From contig URED01000003.1 in NCBI GenBank assembly GCA_900546785.1, positions 7,749 to 71,748 on the forward strand: a DNA stretch of 64,000 bases. Direction: 5' to 3'. Of this stretch, positions 1-9,554 are shown piece by piece. The position numbers and the translations under genes were made by a program. Positions within the stretch are counted from its first letter, which is position 1; every line of letters starts with the position of its first letter. The stretch is from an uncultured Oscillospiraceae bacterium. GTDB taxonomy: Bacteria; Bacillota; Clostridia; Oscillospirales; Acutalibacteraceae. The notes below the pieces were generated by a model, which worked only from the letters and a program-made list of their open reading frames with translations, was not told the DNA's origin and ran no database searches.

Positions 1-666
1 GTGGCCGAGCGCCGCCATGTTGCCGCTTGAAGGGTTATAAAAGGTAACCGTTCCGATACCGGCGGTGGAATCGCGCACCCACATACCCGCCTTGTAACAG
101 CCCTCTGCCGCAACATAAACGGGCGTTAATGAAAAATCGCGGTATTCACCGTTTCTGTTGACCCTGATCTGAAAAGTTTCTCCGTTATTATCATTCAGTA
201 TCTGGCTCACCCGATCTGACGAATAGACTTTTTCTCCGTTTATGGAAACAATAACATCGCCCACCTGAATGCCCGCCTGCCTGGACGGGTTCACCGTTTT
301 TCCGTCTGCGGTCACATCCTTAGTGCCAACAACCATAACACCGTCCGTATAAAGCTTTATGCCGAAAGATTCCCCGGACACGAGCACAACATCCTCCTGC
401 GCCGCCTTAACGGTTTCATTTTTTACCGGGATGATGCCCAGCAGAGTAAGGCTGCTGTTTTCGCTGCCGACGGATTCCGCGCTCTGAAAATCCACGCTTT
501 CTTCCCTGTCATAGCTCAGATAAAAAATGTTGTCTATAACCGTATCAGACTGATCTTTTACATAAAAAGTATCCGGATAGGCTGCGTGAGCATACGCAAC
601 AAACGAAAAGATAACGGCTACGGCAAGCGCGGCCGCGCCGTTTAAAATTCTGATAAATTTTCTCAT
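1..666 (-). CDS. spoIVB: SpoIVB peptidase, stage IV sporulation (3' part missing)
   Basis: Not a complete gene: it starts with ATG at 666 and runs off the left edge after 222 codons. The product begins with a short basic stretch and one hydrophobic segment (about residues 5-28), as expected for a membrane-anchored or exported protein. A PDZ-like domain follows at about 110-165 (motif QAGIQVGDVIVSINGEKV). The start of the S55 peptidase domain is visible (GMWVRDSTAGIGT, then NMAALGHA). In spore formers SpoIVB is secreted from the forespore and cleaves SpoIVFA to switch on sigma-K processing. The catalytic serine lies beyond the edge and cannot be checked. Family assignment rests on the PDZ plus WVRDSTAGIGT combination, which is characteristic. 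Confidence 0.88.
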   Translation of the reverse strand, partial: MRKFIRILNGAAALAVAVIFSFVAYAHAAYPDTFYVKDQSDTVIDNIFYLSYDREESVDFQSAESVGSENSSLTLLGIIPVKNETVKAAQEDVVLVSGESFGIKLYTDGVMVVGTKDVTADGKTVNPSRQAGIQVGDVIVSINGEKVYSSDRVSQILNDNNGETFQIRVNRNGEYRDFSLTPVYVAAEGCYKAGMWVRDSTAGIGTVTFYNPSSGNMAALGH

Positions 667-723
667 ACAGATCACCTTTTTTATTATATCCGCACGGCAG
701 AATTATAAAAAAAGCAAAAATAT

Positions 724-752
724 GAAAAAAACGCCGCGGAAAACCGCGGCGA
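724..752 (-). terminator. Intrinsic terminator after pfkA
   Basis: An 8-bp perfect G+C-rich stem (732-739 with 744-751, loop of four) is followed on the minus strand by a run of seven T. It sits about 50 bases after the pfkA stop and ends transcription before spoIVB. Confidence 0.85.
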
Positions 753-799
753 AAATTTGAAAATAATATAATTTGAAAAAATAATAAAAATAAAATTTT

Positions 800-1768
800 T
801 TAAATAGAAACGTCCATCGCGATCTGGTAAAGATCGGTATCTATATGCTTTTTCATATTCAGCGCTTCAAAAATATCGTAATCCACAACATCGCCCTTCT
901 GGCTGGCAACGACTCTGTTTCCGATATTCTTCATAAGCAGCTGCTTAACGGCGTAATGGCCCATACGTGTAGCCATAACTCTGTCCTTAACGGTAGGCGA
1001 ACCGCCTCTTTGAATATGGCCGAGTATACATGCGCGGGATTCAACGCCCGTCTTTTTCTGGATCTCTTTTGCAAGCTCCGTTACATCTATGCCAACGCCC
1101 TCTGCAACAACGATAAGGAAATGCTTTTTATCCGTGCGCTGGGTACGCTTCATTCTTTCAATAACATCCTTTTGAATATCAAATTCAATCTCCGGGATAA
1201 GAATGGAGGTGGCGCCAACGGCAATGCCGGCGTTGAGCGCAAGATAGCCCGCTCTTCTGCCCATGACCTCTATGACCGTGCAGCGGTCATGCGATTCCGT
1301 TGTATCCCTTACCTTATCCACACATTCCATGATGGTATTGAGGCAGGTATCGTAACCGATCGTATAATCGCAGCAGGCAATATCATTATCAATCGTGCCG
1401 GGAATACCTACGCAGGGAATACCGCGCTCGGAAAGATCGCGCGCGCCGCGGAAAGAGCCGTCTCCGCCGATAACAACAACGCCTTCTATACCGTTTTCGC
1501 GGCAGGTCCTTATTGCTTTTCTCATGCCTTCTTCCGTGGCAAATTCCGCGGAACGGGCGCTGTAAAGCTTTGTGCCGCCCCTGTGGATAATATCTGAAAC
1601 AGAGCGCAAATCAAGCTCCACAAAATCACCGTTTATAAGTCCGTTATAGCCTCTGATAACACCGAGAACACGAATACCGTTTACACAGGCTGTTCTTACG
1701 ACCGCACGCACTGCGGCGTTCATGCCCGGAGCGTCTCCCCCGCTGGTTAAAACAGCAATCGTTTTCAT
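800..1768 (-). CDS. pfkA: ATP-dependent 6-phosphofructokinase
   Basis: Phosphorylates fructose 6-phosphate to fructose 1,6-bisphosphate, the committed step of glycolysis, in the cytoplasm. At 322 residues it has the length of the bacterial homotetrameric enzyme. The ATP-binding loop SGGDAPGMN is at residues 9-17, GGDGS at 101-105, and the catalytic GTIDND motif at 124-129, which places the proton-abstracting Asp at 127 as in the E. coli enzyme. The MGRRAGYLALNAGIA substrate motif is also present. GGDGS (rather than GGDDT) fits an ATP enzyme, not a pyrophosphate enzyme. It follows dnaE, the usual neighbourhood in Firmicutes, after a gap of about 110 bases. A GAGGAGG ribosome site precedes the ATG. 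Confidence 0.97.
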   Translation of the reverse strand: MKTIAVLTSGGDAPGMNAAVRAVVRTACVNGIRVLGVIRGYNGLINGDFVELDLRSVSDIIHRGGTKLYSARSAEFATEEGMRKAIRTCRENGIEGVVVIGGDGSFRGARDLSERGIPCVGIPGTIDNDIACCDYTIGYDTCLNTIMECVDKVRDTTESHDRCTVIEVMGRRAGYLALNAGIAVGATSILIPEIEFDIQKDVIERMKRTQRTDKKHFLIVVAEGVGIDVTELAKEIQKKTGVESRACILGHIQRGGSPTVKDRVMATRMGHYAVKQLLMKNIGNRVVASQKGDVVDYDIFEALNMKKHIDTDLYQIAMDVSI

Positions 1769-1879
1769 AAAACAATCCTCCTCAGATAATACTAACTATT
1801 AAATATTTAAATATTCATTTAAAGGTAGCTCACAATATTTTACTCGCTGTTGCGGAAAAAGTCAATACTATTCTTTTAA

Positions 1880-4800
1880 TCATTCGACCAGGGCAACATT
1901 TTCACTGCCCAAAACGCGGCGCAGCTCCGCAAGCATCGTTTCGTTCGGCGCTACAAAGCATTCCCTTTTTTGCACTTCATAATGTTTTTTATCTTTATAA
2001 TAGAAATACAGCGGATAAGCGCCTTCAAAAATAGAGCAAATGATTTTGGCTTTATGGATTCTTGCATCATTTTCATTTTCAAAGCGCAGGAAAAGCCCTT
2101 TGTGCTTTGATCTTTTCTGCGGCTCGCCGGCAGCGGCGCCGTGATCTTGGCGCGGCTTAACATCGGAGCCGGGGGCTCCTGAAACGGTATTGGCAAGGAT
2201 CTTCGGATCCTTTTCCTCTTCTACGGAAAGCGTGCCGCCCACGGTTATTATGCCTGACGGAACAAGCAGCTCCGAAACAGACTGAAGCAGCTTGGGGAAT
2301 ACGATGACCTCTATACTGCCGAGCATATCCTCTACCGTGACGAACGCCATGTTGGCGCCGTTTCTTGTTTGCTTTACCGTGATATGCGAGATGATGCCGC
2401 AAAGCGTAACGTTATCTCCGTCCTTATATTTTGAAAAAGATGATTTTTCCGATTCAAGCAATTCACCCGTTTTGGCGTAACCGAGCGAATGGATCACATT
2501 TTCATACTTATCGAGCGGGTGACCGGAGAGAAACAGCCCCGTCATCTCCTTTTCCATTTTTAGAAGCTCCGTCTTGGGAAATTCCTCCACATCAGGCAGC
2601 TCAAAATCAGCGGAAAACGATTCGCCGGCTGAACCAAGCTCAAAAAAGCCCACCTGACCGTACATGGTTTTACGGCGCTGCTCCTCAAGATTTGCACACA
2701 AAACAGGCAGCGCCTGAAGCATTTGGCGGCGGTTTGCGCCCAGAGAATCCAACGCGCCGCTGCGTATCAGGCTTTCCACAGCACGGCGGTTGAAATGCGA
2801 GGTCTGAAGCCGGGAACAGAAATCAAAAAAGCTTTTGTACCTGCCGTTTTCACGTTCTTTTATAATATCGTTAATAAATTCCGTGCCAAGATTTTTTATG
2901 CCGAGCAAACCGTAATTGATTACGTTTCCGTTTGCTGAAAAACCTTTCATAGAGGTATTGACATCGGGAACGGCAAGGCGCAGGCCAAGCCTTTTGCTTT
3001 CTGCAATATACCTTGCAACCTTATTTGACGAATCCAAAACGGAGGTCAACAGCGCCGCCATAAACTGAGCCGGGCAATAGAGCTTAAGATACGCGGTTCT
3101 GTAAGCCACAAGCGCATAGCATGCGGCATGGGATTTATTGAAGGCATATTTTGCGAATTCGGAGATCCTGTCAAAAATAGATTCCGCAATATGCTCATCG
3201 ATCTTGTTATTTTTACAACCCGCAAGGAAATTTTTGCGTTCCGCCTCCATCACGTCTTTTTTCTTTTTGCTCATGGCGCGGCGCACAACGTCCGCCCTGC
3301 CGTAGGAATAACCGGCAAGGGAACGCAGGATCTGCATGACCTGCTCCTGATAAACGATACAGCCGAACGTATCGCCGAGTATGGGTTTTAACTGAGGAAG
3401 GTCATAATGCACCTTTTCCGGGTGGCGGGAATTTTCAATAAAAGTATCTATCTGCTTTGCCGGACCGGGCCTAAAGAGCGAATTTGCGGCGATAAGATGC
3501 TCTAATTTTGTTGGTTTCAGATTCATGAGCATCTGTTTCATGCCGCTTGATTCAAACTGAAATACGCCCTCCGTCTGCCCGCGGGCAAACAGCTTATATA
3601 CATTCGGGTCGTCAATCGGCGCGTTCTCAATATCTATGCCGGACGCCTTAGCGGCATCGTTTATAACAGTGAGCGTGCGCAGACCGAGGAAATCCATTTT
3701 AAGCAGGCCGAGCTCTTCAAGCTCCGTCATGATATACTGCGTGACGATGAGCCCGTCATTCGTTGCAAGCGGAACATAGGAAGATACGGGATCGTGGGTG
3801 ATGACCACGCCCGCCGCGTGCGTGGAGGTATTGCGCGGCATGCCCTCTACCTTTCTTGCGGTCTCAATAAGCTCGTTCACACGCTCGTCCTGCTGCATCA
3901 GTTCTTTTAATTTCGGGGATTTTTTAACGGCGTCGTCAATCGTTATCTTGAATTCATTCGGAACAAGCTTCGCTACCGCGTCAACTGCGGCATACGGCAT
4001 ACCCATTACCCTGCCCACATCGCGGATAGCGGCTCTGGTTTGCAGGGTGCCGAACGTAACGATCTGCGCAACATGATCCGCGCCGTATTTTGCGGTTACG
4101 TAATCTATGACCTCCTGGCGGCGCTCATAACAAAAATCAATATCGAAATCCGGCATGGAAACACGCTCCGGATTTAAAAAGCGCTCAAAAAGGAGATCAT
4201 ATTTCATAGGGTCAAGATCCGTTATGCCCATACAGTAAGCGGCAAGCGAACCGGCGCCGGAGCCCCTGCCCGGGCCGACCGGAATACCTTTGCTTTTTGC
4301 ATAGGAAACAAAATCCGCCACGATTAAATAATAATCCGTATAGCCCATTTTGTTAACGGTTTGAAGCTCGTATTCCAGCCTGTCCTTATATTCCTGCGGC
4401 GGCGTACCGTATCTGGTTTCAAGACCTTCATAGCACTTGCGGCGGAAATATTCAAAATGGCTTATATCTTCCTCTATTTCAAAATACGGAAGCTTGGTTT
4501 TGCCGAATTCTAAATCAAAATTGCACCTTTCGGCGATCTTGGCAGTATTTTCCACCGCCTCGGGCAGATCCGGGAAAAGCTGCTTCATCTCTTCTTCTGA
4601 TTTTAAGTAGAATTCCTGGGAGTGGAATTCAAGGCCTGTATCCTCGCCGAGAACATGGTTCGTTGCAATGCAGATCAGCACCTGCTGCACCTTGGAGTCC
4701 TCTTTGCTTATATAATGCGTATCATTTGTAACAACAACGGGAATACCCGTTTCTGCATAAAGACGCTTTATACCCTCTGCAACGATCTTCTGCTCTTTTA

Positions 4801-5332
4801 TGCCGTGATCCTGCAATTCCAGAAAATAATTTTCTTCACCGAAGACATCACGGTACCAGAGCGCCGTATTCTTTGCTTTTTCGTAATCGCGTTCCAGAAT
4901 TGCCTGCGGGATCTCGCCGGCAAGGCAGGCGGAAAGGCAGATCAGCCCCTCGTGATATTTTTCAAGGATATCATGATCCACCCTTGGTTTATAATAATAA
5001 CCCTCTGTATAAGAAAGAGAAACAAGTTTGATCAGGTTTTTATAGCCGGTTTCATTCTCGCAAAGCAGTATGAGGTGGTTATAATCCTTATCAAGCACCT
5101 TTTCCCTGTCAAATCTTGTTCTGGGGGCAACGTACACCTCGCAGCCGATTATGGGCTTGATGCCGTGTTTTTTGCACGTCTTATAAAAATCCACGGCGCC
5201 GTACATATTGCCGTGATCCGTGATGGCAAGAGCGGTCATACCCAACTCCTTTGCGCGCAGAACGAGCGGCTCGATACGGCAGGCGCCGTCAAGCAGCGAA
5301 TATTCTGTGTGCAGATGGAGATGGGTAAACAT
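1880..5332 (-). CDS. dnaE: DNA polymerase III alpha subunit, DnaE type
   Basis: Replicative polymerase of the C family, 1,150 residues. Order of domains: PHP domain from the first residues (HLHLHTEYSLLDG, residues 4-16), palm and fingers with GPGRGSGAGS (353-362) and the metal-binding PDFDIDF (394-400), helix-hairpin-helix region, and a C-terminal OB fold (about 930-1,040). In Gram-positive bacteria that also carry PolC, DnaE usually extends RNA primers and hands over to PolC; since PolC is in this window too (42119-45928), the same division of labour is likely. It lies between the GH31 gene (21-base gap) and pfkA. About 80 residues of less conserved sequence follow the OB fold. Confidence 0.97.
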   Translation of the reverse strand: MFTHLHLHTEYSLLDGACRIEPLVLRAKELGMTALAITDHGNMYGAVDFYKTCKKHGIKPIIGCEVYVAPRTRFDREKVLDKDYNHLILLCENETGYKNLIKLVSLSYTEGYYYKPRVDHDILEKYHEGLICLSACLAGEIPQAILERDYEKAKNTALWYRDVFGEENYFLELQDHGIKEQKIVAEGIKRLYAETGIPVVVTNDTHYISKEDSKVQQVLICIATNHVLGEDTGLEFHSQEFYLKSEEEMKQLFPDLPEAVENTAKIAERCNFDLEFGKTKLPYFEIEEDISHFEYFRRKCYEGLETRYGTPPQEYKDRLEYELQTVNKMGYTDYYLIVADFVSYAKSKGIPVGPGRGSGAGSLAAYCMGITDLDPMKYDLLFERFLNPERVSMPDFDIDFCYERRQEVIDYVTAKYGADHVAQIVTFGTLQTRAAIRDVGRVMGMPYAAVDAVAKLVPNEFKITIDDAVKKSPKLKELMQQDERVNELIETARKVEGMPRNTSTHAAGVVITHDPVSSYVPLATNDGLIVTQYIMTELEELGLLKMDFLGLRTLTVINDAAKASGIDIENAPIDDPNVYKLFARGQTEGVFQFESSGMKQMLMNLKPTKLEHLIAANSLFRPGPAKQIDTFIENSRHPEKVHYDLPQLKPILGDTFGCIVYQEQVMQILRSLAGYSYGRADVVRRAMSKKKKDVMEAERKNFLAGCKNNKIDEHIAESIFDRISEFAKYAFNKSHAACYALVAYRTAYLKLYCPAQFMAALLTSVLDSSNKVARYIAESKRLGLRLAVPDVNTSMKGFSANGNVINYGLLGIKNLGTEFINDIIKERENGRYKSFFDFCSRLQTSHFNRRAVESLIRSGALDSLGANRRQMLQALPVLCANLEEQRRKTMYGQVGFFELGSAGESFSADFELPDVEEFPKTELLKMEKEMTGLFLSGHPLDKYENVIHSLGYAKTGELLESEKSSFSKYKDGDNVTLCGIISHITVKQTRNGANMAFVTVEDMLGSIEVIVFPKLLQSVSELLVPSGIITVGGTLSVEEEKDPKILANTVSGAPGSDVKPRQDHGAAAGEPQKRSKHKGLFLRFENENDARIHKAKIICSIFEGAYPLYFYYKDKKHYEVQKRECFVAPNETMLAELRRVLGSENVALVE

Positions 5333-5352
5333 AGCTATACTTCCTTAAAATA

Positions 5353-7728
5353 TTACAAACAGTTATTAAGCTCTTCCAACGGCTCTCTGAACCGCTTATG
5401 GCACTTGGGCAGCGTTCCGTCTTCAAGAGCTGCGGTGAACACGCTTTTTTTATAATCGATGGAGATCTGATATTTGGAAACGGTGTCTATATACGCCTCC
5501 CGCTTATCAAGCGAAAAACGCCTTGCGCCGCCGAGCTCGATTTTTACAGGTGCGTTCTCGGCAGAAAGATCGCAGAATACGTCTACGCACAGGGAGCCGT
5601 CTGCATAGTGGATCATATCGTCTGTATTCTGCGCTTTCTTTCCGCAGGTAACAGCAACGCTATCGGCTGAAACGATATCAAAGAAACGGATCTTGAAATG
5701 CCTTTTTGCGGGAATGACGGAGAGATCGCCGGACACAGGATATATGGTAAACACGATGTTATCTCCGTTTGTTTTGATCTCAAACTTTATTTCGGCAAAG
5801 GCGCCGTTCTCAAAATTCATGGTTTCGCCGTCGTCCTCATACAGAACGAGGCTGCCGTTTCCGGAAAGCGCAAGGATCTCCAGACCGTTCGGATTATCCG
5901 CGCCGTTAGAGATATCGTCCGTATCAAGCGGAATGATCGCGCCCTCTTTTGCAAGAACCGGGAAACTCTCAATACTGCGGAACATTTTCACAAACCTGCC
6001 GCCATGATATGCCCTGCGTGTGAAAAGATCGGTATATCTGCCCTGCGGCAGCCACACATTCACGGCGGCAAGGCCGGTTTTTTTATCCGCAGGATCTATT
6101 ATGGGCGCGCAGATGAGCTCGCTGCCGAAGAAATACTGGTTTTTGCAGTTATAGGCATCTTCCTCTTCCGGGTATTCATAATACATAGGCTCAATCAGCG
6201 CCCTGCCGTATTTATAAGTTTTGTAATTCATGGTATAGATATACGGAATCAGCCTGCGGCGGAGCCTTAACAGATCCACAGCGATATGGTATGCGGCATA
6301 GCCGAATTTCCACGGCTCCTTGCCCATAAACTCGTTGCTGGTTGAATGCAGGCGGTTGATTGGGCTGAACACACCGAACTGCAGCCAGCGGACATAGAGC
6401 TCGTCATCTTTTTTGCCGTGGTGGTGCCCGCCGATGTCATGGCTCCACCAGGTGTAGCCTATATTTGACGCTGTAGCAGTGGAATACGGCTGAAAGCGGA
6501 GGCAGTCCCAAGTAATAGAAGTATCGCCCGAAAAGCCGAGCGGATATCTTTGGCTGCCCGCCTGCGCGAATCTGGAAAGGATCACGCCCCTTTTCCCGTT
6601 TCTGCAATTATCAAGATAGTGATAATGATTCAGCGCCCAAAGCGGGTCAAGCCCTTTGACGGAGGACTTTTTGCCCTGCTGCCAGTCTATCCACCAGAAA
6701 TCAACGCCCTCGTCCTCGTACTTATGGTGGATAAGCTCAAAATACGCCTCCATATATTTGGGATCGGCGCAGTCGAACGGAATTTTCTTTTTTGTTTTGG
6801 GATCAACGCCCATATAGCGGGCGAAATCGGCATACATATCCTCAAAGAAACGGACGCCGTCCGCCGGGTGCAGATTTACGGTAATCTTCAGATGCTGCGC
6901 TTTGAGCCACTGCAAAAACTCTTTATAATCCGGGAAAAGGTGCGTGTTCCAGCTGTAGCCGGTCCACCCGTCCTTTATATCGGCGGGATCCGTACCCGGA
7001 ACACCCGAAAACTCTTTTTTCAGATCTACCCAATGCCAATCCATATCTATCGTGGCAACAGTGAGCGGTATGCGCTCCTGCGCAAAGCGCTGCATAAGAT
7101 CTATGTATTCCTGCTGCGTATATGCCTTATACCTGCTCCACCAGTTTCCGAAAGCGAAACGCGGAATAAGCGGCACACCGCCGGTAAGGCGCAGGAAATC
7201 GCGCACAGCGGCACGGTAATCATGCCCGTAAACGAAGATATAGATATCCTTTCCTTTATCGGAGCGCGGCGCAACGGTGCCGTCCTGATTGAGGATAAGG
7301 GATTCGGAATCATCCAGCACGGCAGCGCCGGACTTTGAAACGATGCCGTCTCCGAGAGGGATAGCGCCCCATGTAAAATCAAGCGTTCTGTAAGTGCCCT
7401 TAAGATTGCCGGCATGCAGATCGCTGATCTTTTTTCCGCCGGCAACGGCATATGCCACTCTGCCGTTTGCACATTCCACGCAGATTCCGTTCTGCCTTGT
7501 GCCTACGATCAAATAACCGTCCTGTTTTTTGGTTTTAAAGGCAGGCGAATCAAAATTTCTGTTCCAAACCTTTTGCGTGGCATGATCTGTAAAAACGCCG
7601 TTTTTTGAATATTCAACCCTGTAAAGCCTATCCGTTATCACGCTGACGCGGACTCTGCCGCAGGTGATCACATATTTATCATCTGTTTTAGACGGAAGAT
7701 CAAGTGAAAATGCCTTTCTGAAATCCAT
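5353..7728 (-). CDS. Glycoside hydrolase family 31 (alpha-glucosidase type)
   Basis: Predicted cytoplasmic exo-acting alpha-glycosidase, about 791 residues, no signal peptide. The GH31 barrel shows the candidate nucleophile Asp in DFWWIDWQQG and the acid/base Asp in LGFSGDTSITWDC, followed by WWSHDIGGH and a C-terminal beta-sandwich with a DUF5110-like tail. An in-frame upstream start at 7746 is possible, but the GGAGG ribosome site lies inside that extension and is 8 bases from the ATG at 7728, so that start is chosen. The exact substrate (maltose, isomaltose, xyloside) cannot be read from the sequence. It is followed closely by dnaE, probably without shared function. Confidence 0.92.
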   Translation of the reverse strand: MDFRKAFSLDLPSKTDDKYVITCGRVRVSVITDRLYRVEYSKNGVFTDHATQKVWNRNFDSPAFKTKKQDGYLIVGTRQNGICVECANGRVAYAVAGGKKISDLHAGNLKGTYRTLDFTWGAIPLGDGIVSKSGAAVLDDSESLILNQDGTVAPRSDKGKDIYIFVYGHDYRAAVRDFLRLTGGVPLIPRFAFGNWWSRYKAYTQQEYIDLMQRFAQERIPLTVATIDMDWHWVDLKKEFSGVPGTDPADIKDGWTGYSWNTHLFPDYKEFLQWLKAQHLKITVNLHPADGVRFFEDMYADFARYMGVDPKTKKKIPFDCADPKYMEAYFELIHHKYEDEGVDFWWIDWQQGKKSSVKGLDPLWALNHYHYLDNCRNGKRGVILSRFAQAGSQRYPLGFSGDTSITWDCLRFQPYSTATASNIGYTWWSHDIGGHHHGKKDDELYVRWLQFGVFSPINRLHSTSNEFMGKEPWKFGYAAYHIAVDLLRLRRRLIPYIYTMNYKTYKYGRALIEPMYYEYPEEEDAYNCKNQYFFGSELICAPIIDPADKKTGLAAVNVWLPQGRYTDLFTRRAYHGGRFVKMFRSIESFPVLAKEGAIIPLDTDDISNGADNPNGLEILALSGNGSLVLYEDDGETMNFENGAFAEIKFEIKTNGDNIVFTIYPVSGDLSVIPAKRHFKIRFFDIVSADSVAVTCGKKAQNTDDMIHYADGSLCVDVFCDLSAENAPVKIELGGARRFSLDKREAYIDTVSKYQISIDYKKSVFTAALEDGTLPKCHKRFREPLEELNNCL

Positions 7729-7751
7729 ATTCATTACCTCCAACAATCATC

Positions 7752-8642
7752 TCAAAGGCTGTTTGCAATATCAACGATTCTTTTTAATCTGTGGTTCAGT
7801 CCGCTTCTGCTGATCTGCCCCGGATAGAGCTCTGCAAGCTCCGCAAGGCTGGAATCGGGATTTTCATATCTTAGCTCGGCAGCTGTTTCAAGCCCCTCGC
7901 TTAGGTATTTTTTGCCCTTTAATCTCCATATTTTTTCAATTGCCGTGATCTGAACCGCAACGGCGTTTACCATTTTGTTTATATTTGCCGTTTCGCAGTT
8001 TGCCTGGCGGTTTGCCTTGTTTCTGAAATCCTTGAATATCTTGATATTCATCATCTCAAACATAGAGCCGGAAGCGCCCATCATATAAAGGCAGTTTTCA
8101 ATCGCCTCGCTCTCTTTAAAATAAACGATGTTATAGCCCTTTCTGTTTGTATATTTAGGGCCTAATTCCATTTCCTGAAGCAAAGTAAAAAGGCTTTTTG
8201 AAAGATTATAATACGGAACCGAAAATTCAAGATGATAATCTTTTTTGGGATCCGAAAGCGTGCCGCAGGCAAGAAAAACGCCGGCAAGAAACGCATTTGA
8301 ACAATGATCGCACCTGAAATTCGTATGGTCTATCTTTAGGCTTTCGGCACCGCTGTGGCCAAAGCTTCTGAATAATTTTTGAGCATCTGTTTTATTTAAA
8401 ACAGATGCCGTAAAATTCCTGCCGCGGGGTGAAGGCACCACAGCGGCTTCAATATTAAAAATTTCTTTTGTAAGCGACTGAAAAAGCAACGCCGTCGGCT
8501 CATTTTCCGTTTGCAGCGAAACGCTGTTTTCAGAAAAGCTTTTGCCGAAAAGAGAAAGGCCGTAAAGCAATGCCCTTTTGCAGCACGGCTGCTCATATTC
8601 GGTTTTAACAAGCTCGTTTTTGACCTGTGAGGAAAAGGACAT
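7752..8642 (-). CDS. whiA: DNA-binding regulator WhiA
   Basis: WhiA joins a LAGLIDADG homing-endonuclease-like fold (here about residues 80-200) to a C-terminal helix-turn-helix (about 215-296, ending LYPGQISRSGLNHRLKRI, the conserved WhiA signature). It has no nuclease activity in known members; it regulates sporulation in Streptomyces and affects cell division and chromosome segregation in Bacillus. Length 296 is close to the family norm of about 310. It is the last gene of the rapZ-whiA pair and lies 42 bases after rapZ, with the GH31 gene following. The role in this organism is inferred from the family. Confidence 0.95.
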   Translation of the reverse strand: MSFSSQVKNELVKTEYEQPCCKRALLYGLSLFGKSFSENSVSLQTENEPTALLFQSLTKEIFNIEAAVVPSPRGRNFTASVLNKTDAQKLFRSFGHSGAESLKIDHTNFRCDHCSNAFLAGVFLACGTLSDPKKDYHLEFSVPYYNLSKSLFTLLQEMELGPKYTNRKGYNIVYFKESEAIENCLYMMGASGSMFEMMNIKIFKDFRNKANRQANCETANINKMVNAVAVQITAIEKIWRLKGKKYLSEGLETAAELRYENPDSSLAELAELYPGQISRSGLNHRLKRIVDIANSL

Positions 8643-8684
8643 GCGCGCACCGCCTCTCTTATCGGATTAAAATTCAAAGCGGGA

Positions 8685-9554
8685 TCAGCTTCTTGAAATA
8701 TCTCTGTGATTTACCGAAACGTTATCCCATTTCTTTTCAAAATGCTCCTTAAGCGCCTCAGCTATGGCAACCGAGCGGTGATTGCCCCCTGTGCAGCCGA
8801 TGGCAAAAACGATTTGGCTTTTGCCCTCTTTTATGTAAAGCGGATTGAGAAAATCAAGAAGATCTATCAGCTTTTCAAGCAGTTCTTTTGATTCCGCAAA
8901 GGAAAATACGTAATCTCTTACTTCCTGATCCAGCCCTGTTTTATTGCGCAGATTTTCTACCCAATAGGGGTTGGGCAGGCAGCGCACGTCTATAACAAAA
9001 TCCGCCTCATTCGGGATACCGTGTTTGAATCCAAAGGATTCAACGTGGATATTCATAATATCCTTATCATCGCCGACAAGGATCTGCGTCAGCCTTGTTC
9101 TGAGCTGGTTGCCCGTAAGATCGGAGCTGTCTATAATAAAATCCGCCCTTGAACGAAGCGGCGTCATGATCTCTTTTTCATAGGCAAGCGCCTTTGCGAT
9201 ATCGCCGTTGAACCGCTCCGCATAAGGGTGCTTTCTTCTTGTAAGCTTATAGCGCTTCAGGGCAATATGGGTCTTGATATCAAGGTAAATGACCTTTACG
9301 GAATAACCGTAATCCTCAAGATGATCAAGGGTATCCAGCACGCCGTCAAATTTTTCGGTTGAGCGGATATCCATAACGATTGCGATCTTGCCGTCTTTCT
9401 GCTTAGAAATCAGATCAAGAAAGGTAGTTAACAGTTCGGGAGGCATATTGTCTATACAATAATAGCCGATATCCTCCATAAATCCTATTGCGGTAGATTT
9501 GCCCGCACCGGACAGACCGGTTATGATAACAAGTTCTTTTATAGTTTTAGTCAT
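8685..9554 (-). CDS. rapZ: RapZ/YvcJ family nucleotide-binding protein
   Basis: P-loop protein of 289 residues with Walker A GLSGAGKS (13-20), a Walker B-like segment around VIYLDIKTH, and the conserved C-terminal half containing GCTGGNHRSVAIAE. In E. coli RapZ is an RNase adaptor that senses glucosamine 6-phosphate; the Bacillus homologue YvcJ hydrolyses GTP and affects competence and carbon regulation. The ATG overlaps the murB stop region by one base, so the two are coupled. The position between murB and whiA is the standard Firmicutes arrangement and ties it to envelope precursor supply. Confidence 0.95.
   Translation of the reverse strand: MTKTIKELVIITGLSGAGKSTAIGFMEDIGYYCIDNMPPELLTTFLDLISKQKDGKIAIVMDIRSTEKFDGVLDTLDHLEDYGYSVKVIYLDIKTHIALKRYKLTRRKHPYAERFNGDIAKALAYEKEIMTPLRSRADFIIDSSDLTGNQLRTRLTQILVGDDKDIMNIHVESFGFKHGIPNEADFVIDVRCLPNPYWVENLRNKTGLDQEVRDYVFSFAESKELLEKLIDLLDFLNPLYIKEGKSQIVFAIGCTGGNHRSVAIAEALKEHFEKKWDNVSVNHRDISRS

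Noticed and set aside
845-1597. A 250-codon open frame on the plus strand opposite pfkA
   Set aside because: It is the antisense shadow of a certain gene; no ribosome site and no protein-like motifs. The same holds for long frames opposite dnaE (4622-5455), the GH31 gene (6550-7338), dinB (17198-18022) and hisD (39637-40335).
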